Shown piece after piece: positions 7,300 through 15,911 of a stretch of DNA of 53,060 bases. The notes under the pieces are model-generated. The model made no database searches. It was given only the letters and a program-made list of their open reading frames with translations, and was not told where the DNA came from. Location: positions 1-53,060 of the forward strand of contig JACRBC010000093.1 in NCBI GenBank assembly GCA_016213245.1, read 5' to 3'. The DNA comes from Candidatus Solibacter usitatus (lineage in GTDB: Bacteria > Acidobacteriota > Terriglobia > Bryobacterales > Bryobacteraceae). How positions within the stretch are numbered: position 1 is the first letter of the stretch; every line of letters starts with the position of its first letter. The position numbers were made by a program, and so were the translations under genes.

Positions 7300-8868
7300 A
7301 TGGACGGGATGCCGGGGACTATGGCCGAGATGGATCTGGCGGCTCAGGCGCTTCCCTTTGAACCGGCCAGGTTGTTCCGTGCAAACTCGCTCCACGACGA
7401 CAGCCAGACGGCCCAATGCGGCGGCAAGCGGATCGGCATTTTCGTGGTGGCGTACAACGCCGTCACCACACTGCTGCCGGTGCTGAAACGGATCACCCCG
7501 AACGTATGGAAGAACGTGGAAGAGGTGGTGGTCTTCGACGATGCCAGCCAGGACGCGACGTTCGAGCTGGCCGTGGGCGTCAAGTCGCTGCGGGACCTGC
7601 CGAAGCTGAAGGTGCTGCGCCATGCTCAGAACCTGGGCTACGGCGGGAACCAGAAGGCGGGCTACCGCTACATGATGGAGCGCGGGTTCGATATCGTCGT
7701 GCTGCTGCACGGCGACGGGCAGTACGCGCCGGAGATCCTGTCTCACTTGTACGCGCCGATTGTGAAGGGGGAGGCCGAGGCGGTATTCGGCTCGCGCATG
7801 ATGCGCGCCTACGGCGGCCCTCTCAAGGGCGGGATGCCGCTCTACAAGTACGCGGGCAATCGAATCCTCACCGCACTTGAAAACCGGGTGCTAGGGCTGG
7901 AGCTGACGGAATTCCACAGCGGGTACCGGGCGTACTCGCTGGAAGCCCTGAAGCGGATCACTCTGGACAACATGACCAATGATTTCCACTTCGACACGGA
8001 GATCATCATCAAGCTGAAGCACCAGGGAATGCGCATTCGCGAAGTGCCGATCCCGACCTACTACGGCGGGGAGATCTGCTACGTGAACGGGATGAAGTAT
8101 GCCTGGAACGTGGTGCGGGCGTTGAGGAATTACCGGTGGACGGTGGAAGGAGTGAAGGCGTACCCGGAGTTCGCCGAGTACTGGGGGCATTACGCGCTGA
8201 AGGATGCGCCGTATTCCAGCCATGACCTGGCCCTGCGGGCCGTGCCGGCCGGGGCTGTGGTGTTGGATATCGGGTGCGGACAGGGGTTTCTGGCGGAGCG
8301 GATGGCGGAGCGGGGATGCGAGGTGACCGGGGTGGATTCTTTGCCGGAGCCGGACCGCCGGCAAGCGATGGCGGAATACCATCGCTGCGACCTGCGCCGA
8401 GGTCTGGACGAGACGCAGGGGAAGTTGCGGGAAGGCCACTTCGATCGCGTGCTGTTGCTGGACGTGCTGGAGCACCTGCCTGAAGCGGAGGAGTTGCTGC
8501 AACAGGCGGGCAGGTACCTGAAGCCGGACGGCCGGTTGCTGGTCAGCATACCGAACGTGGCCAACATCACCACCCGGCTGCAATTGCTCTCCGGCCGTTG
8601 GGAGTACTCCGATCGCGGGATCCTGGACCGCACGCATCTCCGGTTCTACACGCGCAGGTCCGGACGCGGACTGCTGGAGCAGAACGGCTGTGAGATTCTC
8701 GCAGAGCAGATGACGGTGATGCCGGCGGCACAGGTGCTCGGTTTCAGGCCGGAGAGCAGGATGACGCGCTGGATCTCCGTGGTGTTGTGGGCGTGGACAC
8801 GGCTGCTGCCCGGTTTGCTGGGCTACCAGATGTTGTTCCAGGCCAGAAGGAAACCAGTGCAGGAATGA
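7300..8868 (+). CDS. Bifunctional GT2 glycosyltransferase / SAM methyltransferase
   Basis: The product has 522 residues. Residues 44-270 are a family 2 glycosyltransferase of the DPM1/dolichol-phosphate-mannose-synthase-like group: IGIFVVAYN, FDDASQD with the acidic pair at 80-81, and HGDGQY as the DxD-like metal site. Residues about 310-440 are a class I methyltransferase with VVLDIGCGQGFLAERMAERG (SAM site), a LLLDVLEHL acidic motif and LKPDGRLLVSIPN. The C-terminus has a weakly hydrophobic segment (WISVVLWAWTRLLPGLLGY). The ATG at 7300 follows GAGAGG at good spacing. The stop overlaps the start of the next gene (ATGA), implying translational coupling to a GT-C membrane enzyme. It probably makes and methylates a polyprenyl-linked or glycan intermediate at the inner membrane; the sugar is unknown. 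Confidence 0.85.
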   Translation: MDGMPGTMAEMDLAAQALPFEPARLFRANSLHDDSQTAQCGGKRIGIFVVAYNAVTTLLPVLKRITPNVWKNVEEVVVFDDASQDATFELAVGVKSLRDLPKLKVLRHAQNLGYGGNQKAGYRYMMERGFDIVVLLHGDGQYAPEILSHLYAPIVKGEAEAVFGSRMMRAYGGPLKGGMPLYKYAGNRILTALENRVLGLELTEFHSGYRAYSLEALKRITLDNMTNDFHFDTEIIIKLKHQGMRIREVPIPTYYGGEICYVNGMKYAWNVVRALRNYRWTVEGVKAYPEFAEYWGHYALKDAPYSSHDLALRAVPAGAVVLDIGCGQGFLAERMAERGCEVTGVDSLPEPDRRQAMAEYHRCDLRRGLDETQGKLREGHFDRVLLLDVLEHLPEAEELLQQAGRYLKPDGRLLVSIPNVANITTRLQLLSGRWEYSDRGILDRTHLRFYTRRSGRGLLEQNGCEILAEQMTVMPAAQVLGFRPESRMTRWISVVLWAWTRLLPGLLGYQMLFQARRKPVQE

Positions 8869-10367
8869 CAGAGGAGGAGGCGAACCGCTGGAAGTCCTGG
8901 CTGGGACTGGTCACTGTCCTGTGGATCTCAGCCGTCTGGCCGGAGATCACCTTCAGCCTCTGGACTGATGAGGCAGGCACATGGTGGGTGGTGAAGGACG
9001 GTTGGCGGGAGTGTCTGGAGCGGGCGAACGGGTGGAGCGCCATTTCGCCCTTCTATTTCGGCATTCTCTGGGTCTGGACAAGGGTCTTCGGGCTGAGCGA
9101 GGTGGCGATGCGCGTTCCCTCGTTGCTGTTCTCGGCGGTCTCCGGGGCGCTTCTGTTCCGCCTGGCGCGGAGGTGGATGGACCAGGAGGGGGCGTGGATC
9201 GCGGTAGTTGTGTTCTTTCTCCTGCCGCAGGTGGGTGTGTCGATGGTGGACGCACGCCCGTATGCGTTGGGCGTGATGACCTTGCTGGCAGCGTGGCTGG
9301 CGCTGACGCGCTGTGTGGATGGCGGCCGATGGACTGACGTGGCGTGGTTGGCGGTGTGCGCCGGAGCGACGGTGTGGGCGCACTACATGCTGGCGTTGGG
9401 CCTGGTTCCGATGGCGTGGTACTGCAGGCGCCTGGGATGGGGCAGATCGGTCTCGTCACTTGCCGCGGGGTGCGTGATGGTCCTGCCGCTTGCCCCGCAA
9501 CTGGCGGACACGGCCGGCAGGCGGCGGGCGCTGACGTTCGCCGGCCGTCCGTCCATGCTGGACCTAATTCTCGCCATCGTCCCGCCGCTGATTCTGTTGA
9601 TGGCGCTGCTGGCGGCGGCCGCGGCGGCCGTATCCGGTCTTGCCGGCCGGCGCGGGCGAAGGGAAGGCTATCGGCGCTTTGCCGCGCGCGAGAGTCTGGT
9701 TCCCATGGCGCTGCTGGCGGCCACCCCGGCGGTGGCGATCTTCATTCTCGGGATACTCGACGGGACGAGGATGTTCGTAGGCCGCTACATGATCGCCAGC
9801 GTGGCCGGTTTGGCGGTGGTGAGCGGCTGGGCCGTGCGCGGCCTCAACCATCCGCGGGCGCGAATCGCCACGATGTGCCTGACCGTCATCGCCGGTGTGA
9901 CACTGGGTTTCGTCCGCCCGCCCAGGCACTGGACGGACTGGAGGGGGGCAGTCGACTGGGCGAGAGCGGAGACGGAGCGTCATCCCGAGACCCAGGTGGT
10001 GCTGGTGAGCGCATTTGTGGAGTCCATGCAGTCTGGCGCGGTGGCGGACCCGCGGCAACGGGAGATCCTGTTCGCGCCTCAGGAGCGGTACCGGGTTCCC
10101 GGGCAACCACTATTGCTGCCCATGCAGCCCACGGCAGAGGCAGAGAGAACTCTACGAGAGCAATTCCACGCCGCCGCGGGGCAGTCCGGACGTCTGGTGG
10201 TGCTGGCCGGTCCGCTCTCGAGCGGTTATCGCCGCTGGTTCGAAGAGAAACTGGGCGCACTTGGTCTTCGTCTGGAGAGAGAACAGGTGATGCGGACTGT
10301 GCATGTATGGTCCTTCACACGGCCGGGGAGGCCCGGCATGCAGGAGGGCTACGGGCGGGGCCGGTAG
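8865..10367 (+). CDS. Polytopic GT-C-like (family 39 / ArnT-like) glycosyltransferase
   Basis: The product has 500 residues and many membrane helices. Near the N-terminus it has LWTDEAGTWWVVKDGW: the acidic DE pair in the first periplasmic loop is the usual catalytic site of GT-C enzymes, which use polyprenyl-phosphate sugars. The helices run to about residue 360, followed by a soluble extracytoplasmic tail. The start at 8865 is chosen because ATGA overlaps the stop of the upstream gene and AGGA precedes it; the in-frame ATG at 8787 would lie well inside the upstream gene. It overlaps the convergent gene at 10349 by 19 bases. It presumably accepts the sugar donor made by the fusion enzyme next to it, which is inference from coupling. 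Confidence 0.75.
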   Translation: MTEEEANRWKSWLGLVTVLWISAVWPEITFSLWTDEAGTWWVVKDGWRECLERANGWSAISPFYFGILWVWTRVFGLSEVAMRVPSLLFSAVSGALLFRLARRWMDQEGAWIAVVVFFLLPQVGVSMVDARPYALGVMTLLAAWLALTRCVDGGRWTDVAWLAVCAGATVWAHYMLALGLVPMAWYCRRLGWGRSVSSLAAGCVMVLPLAPQLADTAGRRRALTFAGRPSMLDLILAIVPPLILLMALLAAAAAAVSGLAGRRGRREGYRRFAARESLVPMALLAATPAVAIFILGILDGTRMFVGRYMIASVAGLAVVSGWAVRGLNHPRARIATMCLTVIAGVTLGFVRPPRHWTDWRGAVDWARAETERHPETQVVLVSAFVESMQSGAVADPRQREILFAPQERYRVPGQPLLLPMQPTAEAERTLREQFHAAAGQSGRLVVLAGPLSSGYRRWFEEKLGALGLRLEREQVMRTVHVWSFTRPGRPGMQEGYGRGR

Positions 10368-12181
10368 AGGAGAGCGGCGGGCGGGGCCTTCGGGTTGCGC
10401 ACAAAGCGGCCGATGTGGCCGGCGACGAAATAGTGGCGCTCAATCCAGGCGAGAACCTCCTGGTCGTAGTCGATGCCGAAGTACGGGACACCGTACTCGT
10501 GGCTTGGCCGGTTCGTCAGGACAATGAGCGCGGGCGGGTTGCGTTCGAGATCTCGCAAGTAATCGCTGGTGACTGCGCCAGGAGAAAGCACGCCCGGGGT
10601 GAGAACGAAGAAGCGATTGGGCGCCGAGGCCGAAGCAAGGAAGTAGGCGCCGGTGAATTCGGGCAGGAGTAGAACAGATTGGCCCTGGGCCTTTGCGCTC
10701 TGGATCAAGCGAATGACCTGGTTGGTGAAATCGGCCCGGCTGGCCGTGGTGCGCACCTCGCCGCGGATGGTTCTGACGGGGTAGACGAAGTGCTCGAGGG
10801 TCGAGTAGCGGTCCTTCCAGGCGAAGATAGCCAGGCCGAGGCCATAGGTAAAGATCAACGAGCCGAACAGCATCCGCCGCCGGAGTTGCCGGCCGGGCAA
10901 CGGTAGAAGCATGGCCCGTTCCAGCAGGACGAAGAAGCAAAGGAAGACGAGCGGCGAGTAGTAAACCGAATAGCCTGACCATTTGAACCTGCTCAACACC
11001 CGGAAGCCGGCGGCCACGGCCATCCAAGCCAGCGGTGCGAATGAGATGAGTCGCGAGGGTCCACGCTTCCACACGGCCCAGGCGGCGAGCGCACACATCA
11101 GCAAAGCCGGGTAGAACATACCCCGGGGATAGAAGAACTGATGCGCAAGAAGGAGCACGCCGCTGTACGGGTCGGACTTATTGGCGAGCAGGGTGTATAG
11201 GACAGCGACCGCAGGGATGAGAAAGGTCCACTGGGCCCAGCGGCGGAGCCAAAAGGCGGCCGCGGCCCAGGCGGCCAGCACGATAGCGGTGCTGGAGACC
11301 AGAAGAAGCGTCTCCACGGGCTCGATGCGGAGCCCGACCGCCTGAATCCAGTACTTGCCGTAGACGCGCATGAAGTGCGTGCCGGGGAAGGACATCCAGT
11401 TGGTCTCGATGAAGTGCCCGAATGAGGAGGGCTGGATGTACACGGCGAAAACGGCAAGTGTGGCGAGCAGCGCTGAAGCGCCCCAGAGGAAGGGCGGCAG
11501 CAGCAGCGCGCGGGAGCGCGCGCCCCACGCTTTGGCGCAGGCCGTGAGGCAGAAGACGAAGAAGCAGGCGAGGCCGAATTCGTGCTTGGCGAGCAGAGCG
11601 AGCGCCGCGGCGCCCGCCGCCAGCGGGAGATTCGGTCCGGGCTCGGAGCCGAGGTAGCGGATGAGAAGCAGAGTGCAGCAGAGGGTGAGGAGGCTGCCGT
11701 AGGTGGCGCCGTAGCTATAGGGAACGATGCCGTTGAAGAGGTAAGGCTGGAAGAGTTGCAGCGAGTACCCGGCGGCCACGGTGAAGGCGGCGCCTGAAGC
11801 TACGAAGCGGGAGGCGATGGCGTGGAGGAGCAGGACCGTGGCGCTGGTGGATGCAAAGCCGGCGACGTAGAGCACGTTCAGATGAACGCCAAAGAGCCGG
11901 AAGAGCCAGGAGTTGAGGACCGGCGCGAGGGGACCGTAGGGGTACCAGACATCGTGATAGAGACGTCGGCCGGCGGCGAGTTCGGCGGGGACGTACATCT
12001 CCCGGCCGCAGTCGACGACGAGGTCTGGCCAGACGCCCCAAGTCCAGGCGTAGAGCGCGCACAGCAGGGCAAGCAGCAGGCCACGGCGGATCCAAACGAT
12101 GTGGGGGCGCGATTCTGGCAGGCGGGGGTCGACCCAGGATTCAAGCTGGCCTGGCAGGGAGGCGAGGGTGCTTCGGATCAT
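10349..12181 (-). CDS. Large polytopic membrane protein, probable GT-C glycosyltransferase
   Basis: The product has 610 residues and about ten or more predicted membrane helices. It starts with a short cytoplasmic leader and a first helix at LLLALLCALYAWTWGVWP. The first loop after it holds an acidic site, DLVVDCGREMYVPAELAAG, then LYHDVWYPYGPLAPVLN, which recalls the family 39/PMT layout. The last 150 residues are soluble (TNQVIRLIQSAKAQGQSVLLL). Its start lies 22 bases from the stop of the upstream fusion gene, so the two form an operon. No closer family could be named; it could alternatively be an O-antigen ligase-like or DUF2029-type protein. The role in surface glycan assembly comes from context. 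Confidence 0.6.
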   Translation of the reverse strand: MIRSTLASLPGQLESWVDPRLPESRPHIVWIRRGLLLALLCALYAWTWGVWPDLVVDCGREMYVPAELAAGRRLYHDVWYPYGPLAPVLNSWLFRLFGVHLNVLYVAGFASTSATVLLLHAIASRFVASGAAFTVAAGYSLQLFQPYLFNGIVPYSYGATYGSLLTLCCTLLLIRYLGSEPGPNLPLAAGAAALALLAKHEFGLACFFVFCLTACAKAWGARSRALLLPPFLWGASALLATLAVFAVYIQPSSFGHFIETNWMSFPGTHFMRVYGKYWIQAVGLRIEPVETLLLVSSTAIVLAAWAAAAFWLRRWAQWTFLIPAVAVLYTLLANKSDPYSGVLLLAHQFFYPRGMFYPALLMCALAAWAVWKRGPSRLISFAPLAWMAVAAGFRVLSRFKWSGYSVYYSPLVFLCFFVLLERAMLLPLPGRQLRRRMLFGSLIFTYGLGLAIFAWKDRYSTLEHFVYPVRTIRGEVRTTASRADFTNQVIRLIQSAKAQGQSVLLLPEFTGAYFLASASAPNRFFVLTPGVLSPGAVTSDYLRDLERNPPALIVLTNRPSHEYGVPYFGIDYDQEVLAWIERHYFVAGHIGRFVRNPKAPPAALLYRPRP

Positions 12182-12202
12182 AGGCTTCGGATGCGGTCTC
12201 GA

Positions 12203-13693
12203 TCAGGCAATGAAATAGAGTTCGGCGGCGGCACGGGCGGACATGCGCAAGAGGAGCAACCCGTCCGAGAAGCGGCTGATGTTGGTTTCGCCGTAGATGC
12301 GGCGGCGGTAGCGGACGGGGATCTCGACGATGCTCAGATTCAGTTTGGCGGCGCCGAAGAGGAGGTCGAAATCGCCGAAGGGATCGAGGTGGCCGAAGTG
12401 GGCGCGTCCGGCGGCGATCCGTTCGTAGGATGCCTTCCAGAGGACCTTGGCGCCGCAGAGGGAGTCCTTGAGGGGCTGTCCCATCATCGTGCCGAGCAGC
12501 CAGGCGAAGAAGCGGTTGCCGACGAGGTTCAGGAAGCGCATGGCCTTGGGGTCCATGGCGTAGACGAGCCGGCAGCCGTTAAGGAACTCCCCCTTGCCGG
12601 CAGTGATGGCCTGATAGAACTGGGCGAGGTCCTCGGGATCGACGCTGGCGTCGGCGTCGAGGATCATGAGGATGTCGCCGCGGGCTTGAGCAAAACCGAG
12701 GCGAACGGCATCGCCCTTGCCGCGGCCGGATTGCTGCAAGACACGGATGTCGCGCGCGGGAAATAGAGCCGCGACACGCCCGCATTCCTCCAGCGTTCCG
12801 TCGGTGGAGTGGCCTTCGACGAAGATCAGCTCGGTGTGCGAACCCATGGCCGGGAGGCGGCGGGCGATGGTCTCGATGTTGCCGGCCTCGTTGCGGCACG
12901 GGCAGACAACGGTGACGGGGGGGGGCGTCTCGGGCAGCGCGTGAAGGGAACGGGCGACCACGAAATTGAGAAGGGCGAACGAGCGGAAGAGAGGCAGGTT
13001 GGCGAGGCACCGGTTGGCGAAGGCGGCCAGCAGCGGGATGCGCAGGGGAAGCAGCGTGTGGCGGCGGTGGCGAATGGCTTCGAAACCGGCCAGGTGGAGG
13101 AGGTTCAGGACATCGCCGGGAGCCGTCCAATTCAGGATGGGTTGGGGGTACTTCAAACCGAGTCTCTCGGCGAGATTCAGGGCGGGCTGCCAGACTCGGC
13201 TGTACCAATTGATGACGATGCGGGTGTCGCGATGACAGAGGGCATGGAGGCGGTCCAGAACGCCGCGGATGTCGTAGAGGAAGCCGATGAGGTCGGAAAG
13301 GATGATGTAGTCGAAGCGGCGGCCGTCGAGGTCGATCTCCTCGGCCACCATTCTGTGGAATTCGAGATCCGGGTGCCTGCGCCGGGCCAGGTCCACCATG
13401 CCGGCGGAGATGTCGATGCCGACACCCTCGGCGGGGCGGACGGCGGCGAGCAGGTCGCCGGGGCCGCAGCCGAGTTCGAGCACTTTCATGTGGGGCGGGA
13501 TGTAGAAGCGCGCCAGCGAGGCGAGGGAGTTGTGATAGCCGCGGTTCCTCTTCCGCCAGAGTTCCACTTGTCCCGCGTAGTGATCGAAGAACTGCTCGCA
13601 GAGTTGCAGGTGCGCGACCTGGGAAGACGGGGTCCGCTCGCTGCGGAGCCTCCGCGCCCAGGACGCAGTCGCGTCCTCTGGAACTCCGGCCAA
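12203..13693 (-). CDS. Bifunctional SAM methyltransferase / GT2 glycosyltransferase (reverse domain order)
   Basis: The product is about 496 residues. The N-terminal half is a class I methyltransferase (MKVLELGCGPGDLLAAV, then GVGIDISAGMVDLAR and YIILSDLIGFL). The C-terminal half is a GT2 domain of the polyprenyl-phosphate glycosyltransferase type (VTVVCPCRNEAGNIETIARR, EGHSTDGT, MILDADASVDPED, and RRRIYGETNISRF near the end). This is the reverse of the fusion at 7300. The start is taken as TTG at 13693 behind GGAGG; an ATG at 13774 is possible but overlaps the divergent gene and has no ribosome binding site. A run of eight G (12918-12925, eight C on the coding strand) lies in the linker between the domains. 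It acts at the membrane with the gene at 10349. Confidence 0.8.
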   Translation of the reverse strand: MAGVPEDATASWARRLRSERTPSSQVAHLQLCEQFFDHYAGQVELWRKRNRGYHNSLASLARFYIPPHMKVLELGCGPGDLLAAVRPAEGVGIDISAGMVDLARRRHPDLEFHRMVAEEIDLDGRRFDYIILSDLIGFLYDIRGVLDRLHALCHRDTRIVINWYSRVWQPALNLAERLGLKYPQPILNWTAPGDVLNLLHLAGFEAIRHRRHTLLPLRIPLLAAFANRCLANLPLFRSFALLNFVVARSLHALPETPPPVTVVCPCRNEAGNIETIARRLPAMGSHTELIFVEGHSTDGTLEECGRVAALFPARDIRVLQQSGRGKGDAVRLGFAQARGDILMILDADASVDPEDLAQFYQAITAGKGEFLNGCRLVYAMDPKAMRFLNLVGNRFFAWLLGTMMGQPLKDSLCGAKVLWKASYERIAAGRAHFGHLDPFGDFDLLFGAAKLNLSIVEIPVRYRRRIYGETNISRFSDGLLLLRMSARAAAELYFIA

Positions 13694-13772
13694 GTGCGCC
13701 TCCGACGGTTGGGTTTTTCCCTGCGATGGTAGCAGACGGCGTGCGACGGCCGCGCACTGTACTCTGTAATGC

Positions 13773-14465
13773 ATGCGCTGGGTATGGACGGTGCTCGTCG
13801 TGCTGGCGGCGGCCGGGGCCGAGAGAGTGGACTACGGCTGGGCCTTCGCGCCGCCGCACCGCATCACGGTCGGGAAGCCCGGCGGAAGCGTCAAGACGCT
13901 GCTGGACGCCGAGCCGGGCAGTGTAACCATCGCCTGGACCTACGACGACTTGCGCGGCACGCCGGCGGCGGTGTGGAAGGCGCCGCGGATTCAGTGGCGC
14001 GTCCGCGTGGGGGTGCTGGTGGACGGCGCGACGGTGCGGGAAAGCGTCTGGGTGAGGCCCGCGGAGGGGTGGCCGGTGTTGGACACGGTGTTCCGCGGAA
14101 CGGGCGGCAGCGTCCGGCTGGAGATGGCGGGCTCGGATGCGGGCGCGGTGGGGCGGCTGACCCTCAGAAACACGGACTCCAGGCCACATCGCTTCGCTGT
14201 GCGCTGCGAGGTGCAGGGCGGGTGGGTGGCGCACAATCCGGCATGGATCAACGCGAACCGGGACGGCGGCGCGCTGCTGGCGATGCAGTATGACAGGGCG
14301 GACCGCGTGTTGCTGTTTCTTGCGGGGGGAAAGGTTGGGGCAGCCGCGAAGAAGAGTTCCTCAATGGAGTGGGAATTGGCGGCGGGGGAGACGGCGCAGG
14401 GCTGGCTGGTGCGGCCTCAGGAGGCCTACGAGAGCGACCTGCCGGCAATGCGCGCGAGGGACTGA
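13773..14465 (+). CDS. Interrupted six-hairpin glycosidase-like gene, N-terminal part
   Basis: This is the first 230 residues of a protein that would run on in the same frame to 15905. It starts with a signal peptide (MRWVWTVLVVLAAAGAERVD) followed by a beta-sandwich region (VTIAWTYDDLRGTPAAVW, VRLEMAGSDAGAVGRLTLRN), as in the N-terminal domain of many family GH15/65/94-like or six-hairpin enzymes. A TGA at 14463-14465 ends it after MRARD. The next codons in frame are GREYASALEEWREVL, which suits Trp at the stop (TGG to TGA). Taken with the following part, the gene is probably inactivated by one nonsense mutation. Alternatively the beta-sandwich is made alone. Confidence 0.6.
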   Translation: MRWVWTVLVVLAAAGAERVDYGWAFAPPHRITVGKPGGSVKTLLDAEPGSVTIAWTYDDLRGTPAAVWKAPRIQWRVRVGVLVDGATVRESVWVRPAEGWPVLDTVFRGTGGSVRLEMAGSDAGAVGRLTLRNTDSRPHRFAVRCEVQGGWVAHNPAWINANRDGGALLAMQYDRADRVLLFLAGGKVGAAAKKSSSMEWELAAGETAQGWLVRPQEAYESDLPAMRARD

Positions 14466-15905
14466 GGCCGTGAGTACGCCTCCGCGCTGGAGGAGTGGCG
14501 GGAGGTGCTGGCAGCGGCGGAGCGCTTCGAGATTCCCGACGAAGGCGTCGAGCGCGCCTTTCGAGCGAGTCTGGCGGATCTCTTCATCATGCGCGAGCCG
14601 TTGGCCGGGGGCTACACGGGCACCATTGCCGGGACTGATCTGTACCGCTCGACGAACCCGTTTGAGCCATCGTTGACGGCCATCGCGCTGGACCAGGTGG
14701 GACTGCATGCGGCGGCGGCGGAAGGGTTGCGCGTGCACCTGGACATGCAAGCGGCCGACGGCAACTGGAACGATGCGCAGGGTTGGGCGCACGACATGTG
14801 GGGCGCGGCGGGCATGAAAGCCTGGGCGGCGACAGAGCACTCCCGGCTGACGGGCGACCGGGCATACCTGGACGCCGTCTATCCGCAGATGCTAGCCAGT
14901 TCGCGCTGGCAGGCGGATCAAAGGAAGCGGGGCAGGACTGATGGACTGATGCCGCGCGGCATGGGGGACGGCGGCCTGATGAACGGTGATGATCACTTCG
15001 GCGTGTTCTATCCGCACAACTTCCTGGCGGTGATGGCGGACCGGTTGGCCGCGGAGGCGGCAGAGGCGCTGGGGCGCACGGCGGAGGCCGCGGAGCTCAA
15101 TGGCTTGTATCAGACGGCGCTGGCGGACTTGCGCCGGTCGTTGGAGAAAGGGGCAATCCGCGAAGGCGGCATGAGGTGGATCCCGGGGAGCCCGGGCGAC
15201 AGTTCTGGCAGCCGCTGGGGGGCGCTGTACGCGCTTTTCCCGGCGCGGATCCTGGAGCCGCGGGACGCGCTCATCGAGGGCACGCTGCGGAAGCTCGAGG
15301 CGGCGCTCAGCCCGGGCGGGCAGCCGGTGCACACGGGCTGGATGGCCGACGGGACGTGGCCGGCCATTACGCTGGACAACCTGGCTGAGGCCCATCTCAT
15401 GCGGGGCGAGGGGGACGCGGCAGCGGCGTATCTCTATTCGACGTTGAACCACGCTACTCCTCTGGTGACGTGGTGCGAGGAACGGGGACTGGAGCCGGGT
15501 ACGTCGAAGGTCAGCGGGGACCGGCAGCACCTGTGGACGCCGCTGGCCGTGGTGCGCGCCGTTCGCGACTCGCTGGTGATGGAACAGGGTGACGAGCTGC
15601 ACTTGGGGGTGGGCACGGCGCGCAGTTGGCTGGCGCCAGGGCGGAGCGTGGGGGTGAAGAGAGCGCCGACGCATTTCGGGGAGGTGAGCTACCGGCTGTC
15701 GGCCACGCCCGCTGGTTTGCGGGCGGAGATCGATCCGCCGGCCAGAACGGCTCCGAAGACGATAGTGCTTCACCTGCGGCAGTCGGAGCGGAAGACGCCA
15801 CGTGCGGTGCGGGTGGACGGAACACCTGTGGCATTCGACGCGGCGTGCGAGTGCGTGCGGCTGCCGGGGGGGCGGGGGCGGATGGTGGTGGAGGCGCAGT
15901 ACTGA
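14466..15905 (+). CDS. Interrupted six-hairpin glycosidase-like gene, C-terminal catalytic part
   Basis: This is the in-frame continuation of the gene starting at 13773. A secondary GTG start at 14505 behind an AGG could restart translation and give 466 residues. The sequence shows an all-helical toroid pattern typical of (alpha/alpha)6 glycoside hydrolases: YTGTIAGTDLYRSTNPFEPS, DMQAADGNWNDAQGWAHDMW, GLMPRGMGDGG and HTGWMADGTWPAITLDNLAEA. A C-terminal beta domain follows (TARSWLAPGRSVGVKRAPTH), as in family GH65/GH94/GH78-type enzymes. The exact family and substrate cannot be told by eye. Without the signal peptide on the first part, the restarted product would stay in the cytoplasm. Confidence 0.6.
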   Translation, partial: GREYASALEEWREVLAAAERFEIPDEGVERAFRASLADLFIMREPLAGGYTGTIAGTDLYRSTNPFEPSLTAIALDQVGLHAAAAEGLRVHLDMQAADGNWNDAQGWAHDMWGAAGMKAWAATEHSRLTGDRAYLDAVYPQMLASSRWQADQRKRGRTDGLMPRGMGDGGLMNGDDHFGVFYPHNFLAVMADRLAAEAAEALGRTAEAAELNGLYQTALADLRRSLEKGAIREGGMRWIPGSPGDSSGSRWGALYALFPARILEPRDALIEGTLRKLEAALSPGGQPVHTGWMADGTWPAITLDNLAEAHLMRGEGDAAAAYLYSTLNHATPLVTWCEERGLEPGTSKVSGDRQHLWTPLAVVRAVRDSLVMEQGDELHLGVGTARSWLAPGRSVGVKRAPTHFGEVSYRLSATPAGLRAEIDPPARTAPKTIVLHLRQSERKTPRAVRVDGTPVAFDAACECVRLPGGRGRMVVEAQY

Positions 15906-15911
15906 GGCGGC

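Noticed and set aside
9344..10672. 442-codon open frame on the plus strand
   Set aside because: It is an alternative frame of the GT-C gene and antisense to the next one, with no domain and Arg/Gly-rich composition.
12579..14234. 551-codon open frame on the minus strand
   Set aside because: It overlaps the methyltransferase/GT2 fusion in another frame and reads as Arg/His/Pro-rich noise.
14463..14465. TGA read as Trp or selenocysteine
   Set aside because: Many genes in the window end in TGA as a normal stop, and no SECIS-like hairpin with the right spacing is evident. A nonsense mutation is simpler.
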